The notes beneath the pieces were generated by a model, which searched no databases, was not told the origin of the DNA, and saw nothing but the letters and a program-made list of their open reading frames with translations. Of a stretch of 64,000 nucleotides of DNA, positions 41,894-50,622 are shown piece after piece. A program made the position numbers and the translations under genes. The stretch is from Actinomycetota bacterium (GTDB lineage Bacteria; Actinomycetota; UBA4738; HRBIN12). Where the stretch lies: contig JBBECT010000004.1 in assembly GCA_040881665.1 (NCBI GenBank), positions 902,219 to 966,218 of the forward strand. The letters run 5' to 3'. Positions within the stretch are counted from its first letter, which is position 1. Each line of letters opens with the position of its first letter.

Positions 41894-42430
41894 CTAGTGC
41901 TGGTCTGCTGACGCGACCAGGTTGCGGAGCGTCTTCCTCGCTCCCTTGTTGATCATCACGCGCATGAGCGGCCGCACCAGACCGAGGGTGAGCATCCACG
42001 GCGGGTTCGTCCACCGGGCGACGTGCCCGCGGTAGCTGAGGGTGCGCCCGTCGCCGTCCTCCGCGATCTCATAGCGGTGGATGATCGTGGTGTCGCCTTC
42101 CCACTTGGCTCCCTTCTTCGGCGTGAGGTGGCCTTCCGTGACGAACTCGAACAGGTGCGGGCGAGCCGCCTCGGTCACGACCGAGTGGTCGGTGAAGGTC
42201 CCGCCGAGATCGTTGCCGGTGCTGTCGAACTCGGTTCCCACGCTCGCCGCACCGACGGGCGCCTGCACGGAGCTGAGCCCGAACTTCCCCTTGTGCATCG
42301 ACCCGCCCCAGACGCCGTGGCGCCGGATATCCGCGAGGGCTCCGTAGATTCGCTCTGTCGAGACTTTCGTCGAGATCCGTGCGACCGCATCGGGGATCGA
42401 GGTGTGGTTTTGCCTGGTGCTGGTTCGCAT
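41894..42430 (-). CDS. SRPBCC (START-like) protein
   Basis: 178 residues with the SRPBCC pattern: an initial strand/helix ARISTKVSTERIYGALADI, then W-G-G-S, then a beta sheet (HLFEFVTEGHLTPKKGAKW, TIIHRYEIAEDGDGRTLSYR) and a long C-terminal helix MRVMINKGARKTLRNLV. These proteins bind hydrophobic ligands (polyketide cyclases, lipid transfer). It is part of the minus-strand segment between the two LuxR-TPR regulators. Confidence 0.85.
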   Translation of the reverse strand: MRTSTRQNHTSIPDAVARISTKVSTERIYGALADIRRHGVWGGSMHKGKFGLSSVQAPVGAASVGTEFDSTGNDLGGTFTDHSVVTEAARPHLFEFVTEGHLTPKKGAKWEGDTTIIHRYEIAEDGDGRTLSYRGHVARWTNPPWMLTLGLVRPLMRVMINKGARKTLRNLVASADQH

Positions 42431-42498
42431 GCGCTGCCTCCTTGATGGGGTAGATCAAGGATGTCCAAAGGCAGACGGGCCAGCATCGGGAACCTTCC

Positions 42499-44133
42499 CT
42501 ATTTCTCGGCGAGGAAGCGCTGCGCATAGGCCCCGGCCTCAGCGCGGTTCCGCATTCCGAGCTTGGCCAGGATGTTGCTGACGTGGTGGCCGGCTGTCTT
42601 CGTGCTGATGAACAAGCGCGCCGCGATCTCGGCATTGGTAAGTCCTTGGCCGAGGAGCGCCAACACCTCCCGCTCCCGCCGGGTGAGGGTCTGTAGCCCC
42701 TTGGCCCCTGAGCGCCCAGAGGCCCCGAGATCGCGCAACAGGCGCGCAGCCATGTCGGCGTCGCGTACGGACCCGATCCCTTCGAAGGCGGAAAGCGCGA
42801 TCCTCGCCTCCTCGACCGCTAGTGAATCGTCCTTGGAGGCGCGGGCGAGCAGAGCCAACTCCAGCCGCGTCCGAGCCGCCTGCAAGGGGAGCGAAGACGT
42901 CCCAAAAAGCTCGAGCGCGCGCTCGAGGTGACCTCGGGCGCCGCCTGCCTCTCTCGCCCCCGCGAGCCTTCCGGCGGCGAGTTGAGCCATCGCCTCGTCC
43001 TGGGACCGCTCCGACGCGTGCGCGATCGCCTCCAGCAACGACGCTGCTTCCGAAGCTGCCGCGAGGTGACCTCGGACGATCTCGACTTGAACGAGCGCCG
43101 AGAGCACGGGGCTCGCAAGGATCGTGCTGGTTCCGATCACATTCAATCGTCGCCGCAGCACGGCGACCGCGACGGAGGGCTCGTCGCGGGCAAGATGAAG
43201 CTCTGCCAGCGGAAGCGCCATCTCGGGGAGATCTTCGAGTCCGGTCATGAGTTGGTCGGCTTCCTCGAACCGACTCTGGTCGATGCGGATCGACGCCAAC
43301 AAGCTCGCCGGATGGACGCATCGGGAGGGCCGGACAGTTCCGTCGAGGGTAGCGAGGGCTGATTGCAGTGTCTGCTCGGCCTCGCTCCAGCGTCCTTCAT
43401 TGACCTGAGATTCCGCGTCGCACACGGAGCAGAACGTCAGGAGGGGCGGATGCTGATGGCGCTGCATGTAGTCGTTGAAGACGTCGAGCCACTGCTCGGT
43501 CCGAGACATATCGGCGGCAGTCATGCAGGCCTCGACCATCCCGCAGAAGACGTCGCCCAAGACTCTCGGATCCTTGGTGAGGCCCCCGGTCGCTGCAGCG
43601 AGGGCGGCATCGAAGGAATCCATCCCTTCGTTCACCCGGCCGAGCTGAACTTCGGCGATCCCAAGTTGAGCGAGCGCATAGATCTCGAGTTCATGATCCT
43701 GGAACTCAGTCGATGCGCTGCGCGCTCGCAGGGCGTGTTCGAGCGCTGCGGAGGGATCGGAGGCTCGACTCGCTTCGCAGATCGCGATCCATCCGAGCTC
43801 GGGGCATAGCCCCTCATCCTTGAGTGCGTCCTTCGCCCGGAGCAGCCACCCGTTGGTTGCCGCATCGTTGTCCAGCGCCTCGGAGTACTCCTGTGCGATC
43901 CGCACGGCGCTTCGACTCGCCCCGCGCCGATCGCCCGCGGACAAGCGAGCTGCGTACGCGCGCTCCCACGCGGCGATCGCCGATCGAGGATCATTCAGCC
44001 ACCAACATGCCTCGGCGAGGGCATCACTGGCGTCCGGGCCGGGGTCTTCGACAGGTTCAAGGAGCGAGCGAACGAGGGTCCAATCTCCCAGCCTGGCCGC
44101 AGCACCCGAGGCTTCTAGGATCTCGGAGACCAT
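42499..44133 (-). CDS. LuxR-type regulator with TPR-like sensor, copy 2
   Basis: 544 residues, start near ATG 44133. Same architecture as the gene at 39.2 kb: helical repeats over about 1-470 (WWLNDPRSAIAAWERAYAAR, LAQLGIAEVQLGRVNEGMD), and a C-terminal LuxR HTH LTRREREVLALLGQGLTNAE, IAARLFISTKTAGHHVSNIL, KLGMRNRAEAGAYAQRF. No ATPase motif. Presumed to arise by an old duplication together with copy 1; both end with a similar AxAYAxxF/GL tail. Confidence 0.9.
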   Translation of the reverse strand: MVSEILEASGAAARLGDWTLVRSLLEPVEDPGPDASDALAEACWWLNDPRSAIAAWERAYAARLSAGDRRGASRSAVRIAQEYSEALDNDAATNGWLLRAKDALKDEGLCPELGWIAICEASRASDPSAALEHALRARSASTEFQDHELEIYALAQLGIAEVQLGRVNEGMDSFDAALAAATGGLTKDPRVLGDVFCGMVEACMTAADMSRTEQWLDVFNDYMQRHQHPPLLTFCSVCDAESQVNEGRWSEAEQTLQSALATLDGTVRPSRCVHPASLLASIRIDQSRFEEADQLMTGLEDLPEMALPLAELHLARDEPSVAVAVLRRRLNVIGTSTILASPVLSALVQVEIVRGHLAAASEAASLLEAIAHASERSQDEAMAQLAAGRLAGAREAGGARGHLERALELFGTSSLPLQAARTRLELALLARASKDDSLAVEEARIALSAFEGIGSVRDADMAARLLRDLGASGRSGAKGLQTLTRREREVLALLGQGLTNAEIAARLFISTKTAGHHVSNILAKLGMRNRAEAGAYAQRFLAEK

Positions 44134-44199
44134 GGTTCTGCCATCTTCGCACGCGGCTTAGCGAGAGCTCTACCTCAAGCAGCGGCCGGGATGTACTGG

Positions 44200-44224
44200 C
44201 CCCCCCGGATCGCTTCCGGGGGGG
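44200..44224. terminator. GC hairpin between convergent/tandem genes
   Basis: CCCCCCCGGA (44200-44209), five-base loop, TCCGGGGGGG (44215-44224). It sits after the minus-strand gene ending at 44234 and before the LuxR gene start at 44133, a natural terminator site. Confidence 0.65.
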
Positions 44225-44233
44225 GGGATCTCG

Positions 44234-44446
44234 CTAGACGAGCGGCTCCCTCGCATCGACGAGCGCCGGAGACGAAGGCTTGTAGCCCTTGACGATGAGG
44301 TAGATGCCGATCGACGGCTCCCACAGAGCTTCCGGGATCGTCATGAGACCCTGGATCGGGCCACCGGCCTCGATCACGTCGAACATGACGAGGGTCCCAG
44401 CGATGATTATCAGGTTGCGCCGGCGTTCTTGTCGCTCATCTTCGAA
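44234..44446 (-). pseudogene. C-terminal remnant of a DUF4386-type membrane protein
   Basis: About 70 residues end with AGTLVMFDVIEAGGPIQGLM, PEALWEPSIGIYLIVKGYKP. Membrane proteins of the DUF4386 family end in a similar PExxWExxxGIxLIxKG motif. A frameshifted N-terminal scrap (M-S-D-K-N-A-G-A-T) overlaps just upstream, so the remnant may be an internally deleted gene. It overlaps the end of the methyltransferase gene. Confidence 0.4.
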
Positions 44447-45122
44447 CTTCCTCCCTCTTGACCAACAGGTGGTGATAGCTATAGCCGTCGAGGGCCTCGT
44501 CCGCGGCCTCGACGACCTGAAGCCCTGCGTCGGCGAGCCACGCGTCGACCCGTTCGCGGTCAGGGTAGAAGTGATATCCACCGGTCTCGCGCTCGATGAG
44601 CTCGCCGTACACGGCGGGGAGCCCTGCCGCTTGGGTAGCCCCATGTGCGCGCTCGAGTTCCTCGCGCTCGGTCTCTTCCACAGTGAGGTACAGGTGACCG
44701 AGTGGGCGGATCGCTCGGTGGAGGTTCCCGACGACCAGAGGCCATTCCTCGGGAGGAACGTGCTCCATCGCGTCGACGCACATCGCCGCGTCGAAGTCTC
44801 GGTCGAAGACGAGCTCCTGCAGACCGAGGTGTTCGAACCGCAGGTCCGGGTGCTTCGACAGGGCCTGGTCGAGCATCCCTGCCGACTGATCCGCACCGAC
44901 GTATCGGCGGCCGGCCTCCAGAACCATGCTCGCGTAGGGCCCCGTGCCGCATGGCACATCGAGCAATGATCCATCCCTCGAGACGGTCGCGATCAATCGG
45001 TCCACGAAGCTGCGATGCGTTGGAGTCACCGGATCGTAGCCATCGTCATAGGTCGGGGCGTCGCGTGTGTAGTCGGCCTCGACCGCCGCTCGCCGCTCTG
45101 CCAACCACGCCGCTCGCTCCAT
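44436..45122 (-). CDS. SAM-dependent class I methyltransferase
   Basis: 228 residues from ATG 45122. Motif I LLDVPCGTGPYASMVLEAG, acidic strand-2 end VGADQSAGML, then AMCVDAMEHVPPEEWPLVV and a C-terminal substrate region with YGELIERETGGYHFYPDRER. Family methyltransferase 25/11. The substrate is not evident. Longer upstream open sequence (to 45665) is antisense to the protease gene and is not used. Confidence 0.88.
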   Translation of the reverse strand: MERAAWLAERRAAVEADYTRDAPTYDDGYDPVTPTHRSFVDRLIATVSRDGSLLDVPCGTGPYASMVLEAGRRYVGADQSAGMLDQALSKHPDLRFEHLGLQELVFDRDFDAAMCVDAMEHVPPEEWPLVVGNLHRAIRPLGHLYLTVEETEREELERAHGATQAAGLPAVYGELIERETGGYHFYPDRERVDAWLADAGLQVVEAADEALDGYSYHHLLVKREEVRR

Positions 45123-45172
45123 GCCGCCAAGCGTACCGGTCGGTCGCCCCGGGGGCGCCGCCGCCGCGGACG

Positions 45173-46804
45173 CTAGATCATCACCACGAAGGTATCCGCG
45201 TCGCAGCGCGGGTGGCCCGACGTTGCATCGCAGTTGACCCAGACGCTGTGGGAACCCGTAACCCCCCAGCCGGAGCGTTGGATGACCATCCGGTACTTGT
45301 TCGTTGACGCTTGCTGCGTCTTGGAGATGCCCACTCCGTCGGTCGCGACGGTGGAGGTACCGAACGCCGGTCCCTTGCTGCCCACCCAGGCGAAGGCGCG
45401 GCCCGTGAACGTCTTGAGGGCCGCGTATCCCTGCGTGGTGGAGTACCGCGTCGATCCATCCACATAGTTCGAGTTCGTCGCGGTGTTCCATGTTCCGGAG
45501 TAGGTGGGCGTAGGCTGCGTGAGGCTGAACGGGGCTCCCTTGGCCCACGCGCTGACGTTGCCCTCGGCGTCCGTAGCTCGCACACGGAAGTTGTATGGCC
45601 CCGACGGGAAGCGGATCGCCCTCTTGTACGACCTTGCGCTGGCCGAGATGGCGATGTTCACCCACGGCCCGCCATCGGTCTGCATCTGCAACTGCTGTGA
45701 AGCGATCTCATCGGAGTCGGATGCCATCCACTTCGCGGTCACCTTGATGGTCTTGGTGGAGGTGACCGCCCCTCCGGCGAACGCGAACATCGGGGTCGTC
45801 ACGACTGGAGGCCCGCCAACGACCGGACTCAACCAGGACGAGCGGGCGAGGTTCCAGTTCGCCGCAAGGTAGGACCCGCTGGGGTTCACGACGACCTTCG
45901 TGGCGTTGTAGTAGTCGTCTTTGCCGCAATCCCAGATGGAGGTCGGCGCCACCTCCGTCGGGCAGAGATATCGGAGAACGCCGCCGTCGGTGAAGTACGT
46001 GCCGCCATCGTTGTAGCACATGGTGTCGTACTCATCGAAGCAGTGGGAACCGCCCGAGGCGTGCGGAGTGTTCACCTGTACCGCCCCCAGGTTGTGACCC
46101 ACTTCGTGCATGAACGCGAGCGCGTGATAGTCCTCGGAAGCGGGGTCCAGTTTGATGAACGCGAGCTTGCCCACAGATGCGTCGTTGTTGTCGTTGAGCG
46201 CGGGCTCGGGCTGCGTGTCCGATTCGAGCGACCCCTGTCCACTGTAGGGATATGCCCCACTCAGCTTGTCCACGAATACCGCATAGTCCACGTTCTTGTT
46301 GGTGAAGCCCAGTCTGGTCATGGACGCCGCCAGATCTTCATACGTGTAGAGACCGTCAGCCCCGATAGGGTCGAGCGTCACCTTGGTGATAGCGACCGAG
46401 GCGGGGCTACCGGTGCAATAGAAGCGGTACTCCTGGTTCCCCCCGGATGCACGCAGGGTGTCCGATGCGTGCGCGAGCCACCGAGGGATCAGCGCCCGGT
46501 TCGTGCTGGATGGAGTCCGGTCGCTCGGGACCCCGTACAGGACACGGATACGCCGGCCGCCGGTGAAGTCGGTCTCCGATGCCCTCTTGACACAGGGCGC
46601 CGGGGCCGAGGGCTCGCCCAAGGCGACCTCCGCCCGGTTGATCTCGATCGCCGTGGGAGCGGCGTCGGGCCCGTGCGTGCACAGATGGGAATGGGCCAAC
46701 GGGACCGCCTTCAGCTTCCCGCAGGGATCCGGTGATCGTTGCGCCGACGACGCTGACACGGGAATCATCAGCATGACGACCAACACGAGCAGCGGCTTCT
46801 TCAC
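45173..46804 (-). CDS. Secreted metzincin-like zinc metalloprotease
   Basis: 543 residues. Signal peptide about 1-21 (KKPLLVLVVMLMIPVSASSA). The zinc motif is HEVGHNLGAVQ (233-243): H233, E234 and H237 are canonical, but the usual third ligand (His/Asp) position is Q243. The Met-turn is seen in EYDTMCY (258-264). Cysteines suggest disulphides. Residues about 330-540 hold beta-rich repeats (fibronectin-like SARSYKRAIRFPSGPYNFRV). From memory, related secreted actinobacterial proteases share HNLGAVQ with a downstream H/D; H254 or D257 may supply the third ligand. It faces a beta-helix gene on the same strand. Confidence 0.8.
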   Translation of the reverse strand: MKKPLLVLVVMLMIPVSASSAQRSPDPCGKLKAVPLAHSHLCTHGPDAAPTAIEINRAEVALGEPSAPAPCVKRASETDFTGGRRIRVLYGVPSDRTPSSTNRALIPRWLAHASDTLRASGGNQEYRFYCTGSPASVAITKVTLDPIGADGLYTYEDLAASMTRLGFTNKNVDYAVFVDKLSGAYPYSGQGSLESDTQPEPALNDNNDASVGKLAFIKLDPASEDYHALAFMHEVGHNLGAVQVNTPHASGGSHCFDEYDTMCYNDGGTYFTDGGVLRYLCPTEVAPTSIWDCGKDDYYNATKVVVNPSGSYLAANWNLARSSWLSPVVGGPPVVTTPMFAFAGGAVTSTKTIKVTAKWMASDSDEIASQQLQMQTDGGPWVNIAISASARSYKRAIRFPSGPYNFRVRATDAEGNVSAWAKGAPFSLTQPTPTYSGTWNTATNSNYVDGSTRYSTTQGYAALKTFTGRAFAWVGSKGPAFGTSTVATDGVGISKTQQASTNKYRMVIQRSGWGVTGSHSVWVNCDATSGHPRCDADTFVVMI

Positions 46805-46856
46805 GGCGCCTTTCCCGAGCCCTCGCGGCCGACCCTCGGGTTGCCCAACCGCCCAG

Positions 46857-48068
46857 TCAACAGACCACGTTCAGACACTGGGCGGGATCGCCATTCCTTC
46901 GCGCCTTGTTCTTGCCGCCGTCGATCACGCCCTCGACGGCCTCGATCCCGAGATCACCGTTCAGATCCGCGCGGTTCTGTGTGACCGTGGTCGCGGGGTC
47001 GAGGATCCGGATGCCGTCCCCAGCGTTCTCATTCGAGCGGTTCCTCAGGATCACGGTTCCGGTCGAGTCCTCGACGCGGATCCCGATCCGACTGTCGCGC
47101 GTGACATTGCGTTCGACGAGCGTGTCGGTCATCTCGCGCAGTGAGATCCCCATATCGGTGTCGAAGATCTCGTTCCGGCGCACGACGACTCCCGTCGGGC
47201 GGCCGAAGAACGACCCCTGCAACGCGACGCCGCGCAGGCTGTCGTGGAGCGAGTTCCTCTCGACTCGGACCCCATCTGCCAGGACGAAGATGGCTGCTTG
47301 ATCGAAGCCGGAGATCTCGTTCTTGGCGATGCGGCCTCCGGGCGAATCCATGGAGACCCCGATATCGGTGACCTCGCCGAGATCGAGCACGTTCCCCGTG
47401 ATGACGTTCCCGATGACGTCGTTGTTGCTGCCGAGGACCGATTGGACCGACGGGGCGAACCCACCACTCATGCGATTTCCTTCGATCGACGTGCCGGTCG
47501 AGGTGAACACCAGGACCTCGCTGCCGCCACGACTGTTCGACAGGACGTTGTCCGCGATCTGCGTCCCGGTGGAGCCTTGTATCGCGATCCCATTGCTGAA
47601 GTTGTCGACGATCGATGATGCTTGGATCAAGGTGTCGGACGAGTCGGTGATCTCGACGCCGCGTCGGTCGTCCGTGAGAACGAGATCCGAAAGGCGATTC
47701 CCGGTCGCGTCGACCAGGCGGACGCCCACCCCTCCGAAGTCTCGCAGGGTCCCGTCCACGACGGTGACTCCATCATGACCTGCACCGTTGTCGATCCCGT
47801 CCCACTCGAAGTCGAAGGTCCCCGGCCCGTCGATCGTGTGTCCGTTCAGGTCGATCGTGATGGCGTCGGCGCCGACGATGAGACCATCCGTCGGACAATC
47901 GATCAGGTCGCGATCCAGGACGATGCTGGTGACCACCGTCGTGCCGCAACCGATCGGGGTACCCGCCTGCGCGGGTGCCACGTCACCGAGCACAAGCGAA
48001 GTGGTCCCGAGAAGGATCAGCGCGGGCGACACGATCCTTCGGAGCGAACGCGCGTGACCTCCAACCAT
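46857..48068 (-). CDS. Secreted right-handed beta-helix protein (NosD-like)
   Basis: 403 residues with a signal peptide (ALILLGTTSLVLGDVAPAQA, about 16-35). The rest is a series of 20-25 residue coils (GVTVVDGTLRDFGGVGVRLV, GNRLSDLVLTDDRRGVEITD, and so on) with N-x-(I/V) and G-(I/V)-x-(L/I) patterns typical of NosD/CASH domains that form a parallel beta-helix. Members bind or cleave carbohydrates or act in surface structures. C-terminal Cys residues are near QCLNVVC. No catalytic residues are assigned. It lies upstream of the metalloprotease, same strand, gap about 50 bases. Confidence 0.85.
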   Translation of the reverse strand: MVGGHARSLRRIVSPALILLGTTSLVLGDVAPAQAGTPIGCGTTVVTSIVLDRDLIDCPTDGLIVGADAITIDLNGHTIDGPGTFDFEWDGIDNGAGHDGVTVVDGTLRDFGGVGVRLVDATGNRLSDLVLTDDRRGVEITDSSDTLIQASSIVDNFSNGIAIQGSTGTQIADNVLSNSRGGSEVLVFTSTGTSIEGNRMSGGFAPSVQSVLGSNNDVIGNVITGNVLDLGEVTDIGVSMDSPGGRIAKNEISGFDQAAIFVLADGVRVERNSLHDSLRGVALQGSFFGRPTGVVVRRNEIFDTDMGISLREMTDTLVERNVTRDSRIGIRVEDSTGTVILRNRSNENAGDGIRILDPATTVTQNRADLNGDLGIEAVEGVIDGGKNKARRNGDPAQCLNVVC

Positions 48069-48266
48069 CGAGTCCGCCTCCAGTGCGACCGTGTAGATGC
48101 CTCCGACGCTACCGGGGCATCAACTGCAAGGTCAAGGGCTCGATCCTCGTGAGGGCGATCTCCGTGTTCGGCGGCCCCGGCCCGCCCGGCTCGCCCGCCC
48201 CGCCCGGCTCGCGCGGCCGTGTCCGTTCGACGCATGTCATCATCCCTGTTTTCGAAGGGATAGGAC

Positions 48267-49091
48267 ATGCGAGAAGTAGCTGCGGGCGTTGCGGTCTCCA
48301 CGAGCCGGTACTGGCAGACGAACTCTGGGCTGGTTCGGACGGAGGCGGGCTTCGTGGTCGTAGATGGGGGTGTGCTGCCGAGCGAGATGCGAGCCCTCGC
48401 GACGGCCTGCGACGGATCGCCGATCGTCGTCGGCATCTCGACCCACGAACATTGGGACCACCTGTTGTGGTCGCCGGATCTCGGGGTCGCTGTCCCGCGC
48501 TACGCGAGCTCCGACGCGGTCGACGCCGCGATCACCGACCGCGTCGCGCTCCTCCGCCGCCTCGATCGCGAGGAGGAGGGCTGGGGCGTGCGTTGGGAAC
48601 GCGACCTGTTCGCTCGAACCGTTGTGCACGACCTCGGCACGGTGGATCTCGGAGGCGCCCCGCGCTTGCAGCTGATCGCCCTTCCCGGTCACTCGACGGG
48701 GCAGGTGGGAGTGTGGGTCGGCGGCGCGGACGTGCTGTTCGTGGGAGATACGGTGTCCGACATCGATCCTCCTGCGCTGCCCGGCGACCGTGAGAGCGCA
48801 CGTACCTACCTCGAAACGCTGCGTCGGACGAACGACCTCGTAGGGGAGGCTCACGTGATCGTGCCCGGCCACGGCACACCGTGTGACCCCGCGGAGGCGA
48901 GACGACGGCTCGCGCGCGATCGACGGTACCTGGACGTGCTGCTCGATAGCGTGGATCGAGAGCCCGGATCGCGGGACGTTCACGCCGTGAGCGCGCGCGT
49001 CGCTTCCATCGTCGACGACCCTCGCCTCGACACGGCAGGAGGTTCTCGACTCCACGTCGAGAACGTCGCCGACATGCTGGGGGCTCGGTGA
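48267..49091 (+). CDS. Metallo-beta-lactamase-fold hydrolase
   Basis: 274 residues from ATG 48267. Metal motif STHEHWDH (58-65), the HxHxDH signature of MBL enzymes; further His in ALPGHSTGQVG, the Asp bridge in VGDTVSD and a late PGHGTP motif complete the dinuclear site. Substrate is unknown; in actinobacteria similar proteins hydrolyse lactones, thioesters or glutathione adducts. The C-terminal 50 residues are helical. Confidence 0.9.
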   Translation: MREVAAGVAVSTSRYWQTNSGLVRTEAGFVVVDGGVLPSEMRALATACDGSPIVVGISTHEHWDHLLWSPDLGVAVPRYASSDAVDAAITDRVALLRRLDREEEGWGVRWERDLFARTVVHDLGTVDLGGAPRLQLIALPGHSTGQVGVWVGGADVLFVGDTVSDIDPPALPGDRESARTYLETLRRTNDLVGEAHVIVPGHGTPCDPAEARRRLARDRRYLDVLLDSVDREPGSRDVHAVSARVASIVDDPRLDTAGGSRLHVENVADMLGAR

Positions 49092-49124
49092 CGCGAACTC
49101 GACTACCGCTGTACGTTTGACGAC

Positions 49125-49775
49125 GTGACCGAACCCATCACCGCCGTCGAGTTCCACGAGGCGGAGGGCGTCGAGGACTGGCGGGTGCTTTTCGACGGCG
49201 CCTACGCGCGATTCCGAACCGGATCGTTCGCCACGGGCGTCCGATTGGTGAACGCGATCGGCTCTCTCGCCGAAGCCGCGAACCACCACCCCGATGTCGA
49301 CCTGCGGTACGCGGGCGTGACCGTACGCCTGTCGACCCACGAGACGGAAGGCCTGAGCGGGCGCGACATCGAACTCGCGAGGATGATCTCCGCGGCGGCG
49401 CGCGATCTGGACGTGTCCGCCGACCCGACCGGCGTCCAGGTCGTGCAGCTCACGATCGACGCTCTCGTCGGCCCCGATGTGCGGCCGTTCTGGCGCGCCG
49501 TGCTCGGATACCAGGAGGTCGGTGACGAAGACCTGATCGACCCGAACGGCCGCGGGCCGTCGATCTGGTTCCAGGGGATGGATGCTCCGCGCCAGCAGCG
49601 CAACCGCATCCACGTGGACGTCTCCGTCCCTCACGAGCAGGCGGAGGCGCGCGTCGCGGCAGCGATCGCCGCCGGCGGCCGACTGGTCGATCACGAGCAC
49701 GCACCCGCCTGGTGGACACTGGCGGACGCCGAAGGTAACGAGGCGGACGTGGCCACCTGGATGGGCCGCGACTGA
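49125..49775 (+). CDS. Pterin-4a-carbinolamine dehydratase/glyoxalase fusion
   Basis: 216 residues from GTG 49125. The N-terminal half is a pterin dehydratase (PCD/PhhB) domain: RFRTGSFATGVRLVNAIGSL, ANHHPDVDLRYAGVTVRLST, HETEGLSGRDIELARM, with the family's active-site histidines H54, H55 and H72. The C-terminal half (about 108-215) is a VOC/glyoxalase-like domain (VQLTIDALVGPDVRPFWRAV, RIHVDVSVPHEQAEARVAAA, WTLADAEGNEADVATW). The gene follows the MBL gene by 33 bases. The usual partner, an aromatic amino acid hydroxylase, is not in the window. Confidence 0.82.
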   Translation: MTEPITAVEFHEAEGVEDWRVLFDGAYARFRTGSFATGVRLVNAIGSLAEAANHHPDVDLRYAGVTVRLSTHETEGLSGRDIELARMISAAARDLDVSADPTGVQVVQLTIDALVGPDVRPFWRAVLGYQEVGDEDLIDPNGRGPSIWFQGMDAPRQQRNRIHVDVSVPHEQAEARVAAAIAAGGRLVDHEHAPAWWTLADAEGNEADVATWMGRD

Positions 49776-49803
49776 GCGGAGCTCGGTGGGGTATGCGCGC
49801 GCG

Positions 49804-50415
49804 TCAGTCGAGTGCGAACGATCCCGTGACGACCTCGCCCGCCGGTTCGTAGGTACCGATCACGACCCCCGTCGTGGAGATCGTGCTGTCGACGAGCTTC
49901 AGTCCGGCGGGGATGGTGCCGTCGGCGAACAGGCGCTTGCCCGACCCGAGGACGACCGGGAAGGTCCAGAGGCGGTACTGATCGACGAGGCCGTTCGCCA
50001 GCAGCGCCTGGATCAGGTTGCCGCTGCCGTGCACCTGTAGCTCTGGCCCGTCTTCCTTCTTGAGGGCCGCGATGCCCTCGGCCGCGTCTCCCTCGATCAG
50101 AACCGAGTTGCTCCACTCCAAGCTGGGACGACTCCGCGACGCGACGTACTTCGTTGCCTCGTTGAACGTCTTCGCGCCGTCCTCCTCGGAAGCGTGCGGC
50201 CAATGGGCGGCCATGATGTCGTAGGTCCTGCGACCGAGAACCATGGCGAAGGGGACGCTCGTCGCCTCGCCCATGATCGCACCCATCTGCTCGTCCCAAT
50301 AGTTCACCGACCAACCGCCGTACGCGAAACCTCCGTCGTCATCCTCTCCGGGTCCGCCCGGAGCCTGCATGACCCCGTCCAGGGTCAAGAAGGTGCTCAC
50401 GACCAGCTTCCTCAT
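49804..50415 (-). CDS. Dihydrofolate-reductase-family protein (RibD C-terminal domain)
   Basis: 203 residues from ATG 50415. RKLVVSTFLTLDGVMQAPGG at the start, FAMVLGRRTYDIMAAHWPHA, then the NADPH-binding DGPELQVHGSGNLIQALLAN and VVLGSGKRLFADGTIP. The YyaP/RibD_C group of reductases. The same family occurs at 35.4 kb but is divergent. Upstream 200 bases contain no other gene. Confidence 0.9.
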   Translation of the reverse strand: MRKLVVSTFLTLDGVMQAPGGPGEDDDGGFAYGGWSVNYWDEQMGAIMGEATSVPFAMVLGRRTYDIMAAHWPHASEEDGAKTFNEATKYVASRSRPSLEWSNSVLIEGDAAEGIAALKKEDGPELQVHGSGNLIQALLANGLVDQYRLWTFPVVLGSGKRLFADGTIPAGLKLVDSTISTTGVVIGTYEPAGEVVTGSFALD

Positions 50416-50622
50416 CGCTCGTCCCCTTTCGATCCGATCCCAGCTCGAGTCGAGCCACCGCAGTCTAGGACTGCCCGGTCGGACGGAACTCATCGCGCGT
50501 GCACAGCGACCTGGAGCAGGGATCGCGGAGCTTCGGAGCCGGTAGGGTTGAGCCACTCCTCCCGCTGGAGCTAGGTACGGGTGGCAGCGGATAGACGAAC
50601 TTCGGAACGAAAGGTGATTGTG

